A stretch of DNA of 64,000 bases, taken from positions 2,274,874 through 2,338,873 of the forward strand of contig NC_013501.1 in the NCBI RefSeq assembly GCF_000024845.1, in the 5' to 3' direction. This DNA comes from Rhodothermus marinus DSM 4252 (GTDB lineage Bacteria; Bacteroidota; Rhodothermia; Rhodothermales; Rhodothermaceae). The notes beneath the pieces are model-generated. The model made no database searches. It saw nothing but the letters and a program-made list of their open reading frames with translations, and was not told the DNA's origin. Made by a program: the position numbers and the translations under genes. Positions 61,604 to 64,000 of the stretch are shown here, piece after piece. The first letter of the stretch is position 1, and each line of letters starts with the position of its first letter.

Positions 61604-62281
61604 ATGCGCCCCCTGCACCGACAGCGTGAGCGTGCAGCCTACCCGCTGCGTATGATGGCCAGCCTGGCCTTCACGCTGGGGCTGCTCGTGCTGGTGGTGC
61701 GCCTGTGGCCGGCGCCGGACCGCACGGCCTCGCAGGCCGTGGTCTATCGAAGCCTGGCCCCCGAGGTGATCGCCCTGGAGGAAGTCATGCCGACCCGCCA
61801 GGCACGCCCGGCCCCGCCGCCCCCCATTCCGCCCCTTCCGGTCGTGGTGCCCGACGAGGTGCCGCTGGAAGAGGTGGAGATCAACCCGGACGAAAACCGC
61901 CTGCTCCTTGACGAACCCGGTACCGATCCCTTCGCCGCCGAAGGGGCCCTGGAAGGCACGCTGGCCGCCGCGCCCGCCTTCGAGGTGGGGCCCAAGCCCG
62001 TCCGCTTCGTGGAGCCCGAATACACGCGCGAGGCGCGACGCGCCCGCATCCGGGCCGAGATCGTCGTCGAAGTGCAGGTGAGCCCGACCGGCCAGGTACT
62101 TTCGGCAACGGTCGTAGAGCGCTACCTGCTGACGCCGCACCGCCAGCGCGTCGACACGCTGGGCTACGGCCTGGAAGAAGCGGCGCTGGCGGCCGCCCGG
62201 CGCTGGCGATTTCGCCCGGCCCGTGTGAATGATGAGCCCGTTCCCAGCTTCACGCGCATCACCTTCAGCTTCGGCCAGTAG
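61604..62281 (+). CDS. TonB-family energy transducer protein
   Basis: The 225-residue protein has one N-terminal membrane anchor (MMASLAFTLGLLVLVVRLW), a proline-rich periplasmic linker (RPAPPPPIPPLPVVVPDEVP) and a C-terminal TonB domain with PEYTREARRARIRAEIVVEV and AALAAARRWRFRPARVN. It should couple the proton motive force to outer-membrane receptors such as the TonB-dependent protein at 32804-34795. No exbB/exbD genes are adjacent. The ATG at 61604 is chosen; an in-frame ATG at 61562 would give a longer basic tail. Confidence 0.9.
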   Translation: MRPLHRQRERAAYPLRMMASLAFTLGLLVLVVRLWPAPDRTASQAVVYRSLAPEVIALEEVMPTRQARPAPPPPIPPLPVVVPDEVPLEEVEINPDENRLLLDEPGTDPFAAEGALEGTLAAAPAFEVGPKPVRFVEPEYTREARRARIRAEIVVEVQVSPTGQVLSATVVERYLLTPHRQRVDTLGYGLEEAALAAARRWRFRPARVNDEPVPSFTRITFSFGQ

Positions 62282-62282
62282 G

Positions 62283-62453
62283 CTACTCCAGATCGACCCA
62301 GCGGGCGTCTTCGATCTCTTCCCAGGGACGACGGATCTGCCGACGCTCCGGCTCGTAGGGCCTGCCCGGATCCTCCAGCATGGCCCGCACCAGATTGCGA
62401 CCACTTCGCCAGATCAGATACAGCAACACGATCCACAGAATGAGCTTCAACAT
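62283..62453 (-). CDS. Small membrane protein, hypothetical
   Basis: A 56-residue protein not easily seen by length filters: it starts MLKLILWIVLLYLIWRSG, a single N-terminal membrane helix, followed by a charged cytoplasmic tail (PYEPERRQIRRPWEEIEDAR). It begins 3 bp after the stop of the deoxynucleoside kinase gene on the same strand, so the two are co-transcribed. DUF4834-like small membrane proteins of Bacteroidota look similar, but no firm assignment is possible. It is convergent with the TonB-type gene, with 1 bp between stops. Confidence 0.7.
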   Translation of the reverse strand: MLKLILWIVLLYLIWRSGRNLVRAMLEDPGRPYEPERRQIRRPWEEIEDARWVDLE

Positions 62454-62456
62454 CGT

Positions 62457-63140
62457 CTACTTCACCGTTCGGGCCGGTCGCGGATTGAAGTACGTGATGC
62501 CGCCGTAACGGCGTCGCTCCAGAATCTGTCGGATCAACTCCTCCAGATCCTCCGGATTCTTGACAAAATCGATCTGGACGGCGTTTACGATCAGTAGTGG
62601 GCCTTTCGTGTAATGGAAAAAGTAGTGATCGTACGCCTCGCAGAGCGCCTCCAGGTAGCTCCGCTCGATGCGCTGCTCGTAGGGGCGTCCTCGCTTGCGG
62701 ATGTTTTCCAGCAGCCGGTCCGGTGTGGACTGCAGATAAACAATCAGGTCGGGCGTGGGGACGTTGGGCTCCATGAGCGTGTAGAGCGTCTCGTAGAGCT
62801 GGAGTTCGTCCCCTTTCAGGTTGATGCGGGCGAAGATGCGGTCTTTGTCGAAGGCGTAGTCGCTCACCACGAACGGGTGAAACAGATCACGAAGCAGGAG
62901 CTGCTTCTGCTGGCGAAAGCGGCTGGCCAGGAAGCTGAGCTGCGTGTGGAAGGCCCAGCGCTCGGGGTCCTCGTAGAAGCGGGGCAGGAAAGGGTTTTCT
63001 TCGAATTCCTCCAGGATCAGCCGCCCGCCAAAGCGCTCGGCGATCAAGCGGGCCAGCGTGGTCTTGCCCACGCCGATGACGCCCTCGATCACCAGGTAGC
63101 GCAGGTCGTCGGGAGGCTGGATCGGAGTCGTGGCCGCCAT
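62457..63140 (-). CDS. Deoxynucleoside kinase
   Basis: The 227-residue protein has a P-loop (VIEGVIGVGKTTLARLIAE), the deoxynucleoside-kinase hallmark LSFLASRFRQQKQLL, the DRS-like VVSDYAFDKDRIFAR, and the lid IRKRGRPYEQRIERSYLEAL. It phosphorylates deoxyadenosine, deoxyguanosine or related salvaged nucleosides. The order folK, kinase, small membrane protein suggests one transcript, and the pairing folK-dGK/dAK is common in Bacteroidota/Chlorobi. It starts 15 bp after folK stops. Confidence 0.92.
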   Translation of the reverse strand: MAATTPIQPPDDLRYLVIEGVIGVGKTTLARLIAERFGGRLILEEFEENPFLPRFYEDPERWAFHTQLSFLASRFRQQKQLLLRDLFHPFVVSDYAFDKDRIFARINLKGDELQLYETLYTLMEPNVPTPDLIVYLQSTPDRLLENIRKRGRPYEQRIERSYLEALCEAYDHYFFHYTKGPLLIVNAVQIDFVKNPEDLEELIRQILERRRYGGITYFNPRPARTVK

Positions 63141-63155
63141 GCGTCGGACGGTCTG

Positions 63156-63692
63156 TCAGCAGGTTTCCAGCGATACGCCTGTACGGCGCAGGGGTGCCCG
63201 GTCCGGACACCGTTGCAGCAACTCGGCCACCGTCGCACAGAACGGCGCCGGCACGTAGAAGTCGGGGGCCAGGTCGGCCCAGGGGCGGAGCACGAAGCGG
63301 CGTTCGGCCAGCCGCGGATGCGGGAGCGTCAGCCGCTCGTCGCAGCGCACCAGATCGTCCCAGGCCAGCAGGTCCAAGTCCAGCGTCCGGGGCGCCCAGC
63401 GCGCGGTGCGCACCCGTCCGGCCGCCGCCTCCAGCTGCAGACAGAAGTCCAGCAGCGCCTCGGGCGCGAGCGTCGTGCGCAGCCACACCACCGCGTTCAG
63501 ATAGTCCGGCTGCGTCTGGCCGGGCAATACGTGCGCCGTGCTTTCGTAGACCGGCGAGACGACCACTACCTGCACGGCCGGATGCCGCCGAAGCGTCGCC
63601 ACCGCCCCGCGCAGATAGGCCGCGCGATCGCCCAGATTCGAACCCAGTGCCAGAAAAACCGACGCAGGCAGACGGCCGGGTACCCGCGACAT
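63156..63692 (-). CDS. folK: 2-amino-4-hydroxy-6-hydroxymethyldihydropteridine pyrophosphokinase
   Basis: The 178-residue HPPK transfers pyrophosphate from ATP to the pterin in folate synthesis. Motifs are FLALGSNLGDRAAYLRGA, the metal-binding APRTLDLDLLAWDD and the signature LTLPHPRLAERRFVLRPWAD. The ATG at 63692 begins MSRVPGRLPASVFLA; an upstream ATG (63725) would add 11 basic residues. It heads the minus-strand run folK-deoxynucleoside kinase-small membrane protein. Confidence 0.95.
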   Translation of the reverse strand: MSRVPGRLPASVFLALGSNLGDRAAYLRGAVATLRRHPAVQVVVVSPVYESTAHVLPGQTQPDYLNAVVWLRTTLAPEALLDFCLQLEAAAGRVRTARWAPRTLDLDLLAWDDLVRCDERLTLPHPRLAERRFVLRPWADLAPDFYVPAPFCATVAELLQRCPDRAPLRRTGVSLETC

Positions 63693-63744
63693 AGACAACG
63701 CGAACTTTTTTCGGAAAGAAACCATCCCCGTCGGGGAGTTTCAA

Positions 63745-63784
63745 CGAAAAAAAGCCCGGGACCTTACGGGGCCCCGGGCTTTTC
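63745..63784 (-). terminator. Intrinsic terminator, mainly minus-strand
   Basis: A 10 bp stem (AAAGCCCGGG, 63751-63760, with CCCGGGCTTT, 63773-63782) has a run of seven A on its left, giving seven T after the hairpin on the minus strand, and three T on the right. It suggests that a minus-strand gene ends to the right of this point, beyond what can be read here. Confidence 0.85.
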
Positions 63785-64000
63785 CCACCCATCCTGCGAG
63801 CACGGTACTGCGATGCGCGTCACCCTTGTTGCAAAAACCCGATACGCAGACGACGATGGGCAGGCGCACCCGAAGTATCGGTCCGCGTCCCGACTTCTTA
63901 AGCGCGAACTTTTCACAGCGATCGCCCTTTCACGGCTACCGGTTATGATCCCGGCGTCATAAATTAATCCACCGTTTTGAACATTAGAACTCCACGATGG
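63785..64000. other. Right end of the window, no recognised gene
   Basis: This 216 bp segment has no supported coding region. On the minus strand a frame without a start is open across it and into the terminator, which argues against it being a real gene. A plus-strand ATG at 63997 could start a gene outside the window, with AT-rich CATAAATTAAT (63957-63967) as a possible promoter element. Confidence 0.4.

Noticed and set aside
63764-64000. Minus-strand frame open from the right edge for about 78 codons
   Set aside because: It has no start within the window, unusual composition (Arg/Ser-rich), and its stop lies inside the terminator hairpin, so it is unlikely to be the end of a real gene.

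Overview
The window looks like core chromosome of a GC-rich, aerobic, Gram-negative bacterium of the Rhodothermus/Salinibacter group (Rhodothermota/Bacteroidota), most like Rhodothermus marinus. This is an inference from the gene families (DUF2851, DUF4175, DUF4292, DUF5916, a CarB without its C-terminal regulatory domain, outer-membrane assembly genes) and from several matches to the Bacteroidota -7 box TAnnTTTG. No rRNA, tRNA, CRISPR array, prophage or complete insertion sequence was found. Most of the 64 kb is densely packed housekeeping DNA.

Layout. 1-3.3 kb: a partial unassigned gene, a histone-deacetylase-fold amidohydrolase next to tryptophanase, and a Bor-like lipoprotein. 3.5-5.5 kb: an accessory patch with two ribbon-helix-helix/PIN toxin-antitoxin pairs on either side of yjbQ. 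5.5-14.5 kb (minus strand): surE, panB, and the envelope block dxr-rseP-uppS-bamA-ompH-ompH, closed by an intrinsic terminator. 14.6-26.4 kb (plus strand): TPR proteins, an 'asparagine synthetase B'-like secreted protein, an acyl-CoA thioesterase, an RfbD-like reductase, serS, a DUF4292 lipoprotein, an EnvC-like protein and lpdA, then a terminator. 26.4-35.4 kb: a cyclase-family lipoprotein, a long acyl-CoA dehydrogenase, pyrF, DUF2851, an HDOD protein, a TonB-dependent receptor and a lipoprotein. 35.5-38.6 kb: glycogen synthesis (glgC, glgA) plus a small unknown protein. 38.7-47.4 kb: a very large DUF4175 membrane protein, a frameshifted endonuclease/phosphatase gene, dprA, obgE, rnhA, a Mut7-C protein and a YigZ protein. 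47.4-51.6 kb: a secreted beta-propeller, a CxxCH protein and a DUF5916 protein. 51.6-55.2 kb: clpS, purS and the phosphatidylethanolamine genes pssA/psd, divergent from mtaB. 55.2-56.2 kb: a second accessory patch with an MntA/HepT pair whose toxin gene is destroyed. 56.3-63.7 kb: nitroreductase, carA-carB behind a candidate attenuator, a TonB-type protein, a deoxynucleoside kinase and folK.

The most notable observations are relics of rearrangement and one regulatory candidate. A roughly 71 bp direct duplication flanks the second toxin-antitoxin cassette and preserves what appears to have been an overlapping surE/yjbQ gene end. A small palindromic element of about 160 bp sits inside hepT, which also carries an in-frame stop, leaving an orphan antitoxin. 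A textbook intrinsic terminator lies in the untranslated leader of carAB, where no upstream gene exists to be terminated. I did not find a clear multi-gene system that looks wholly new.
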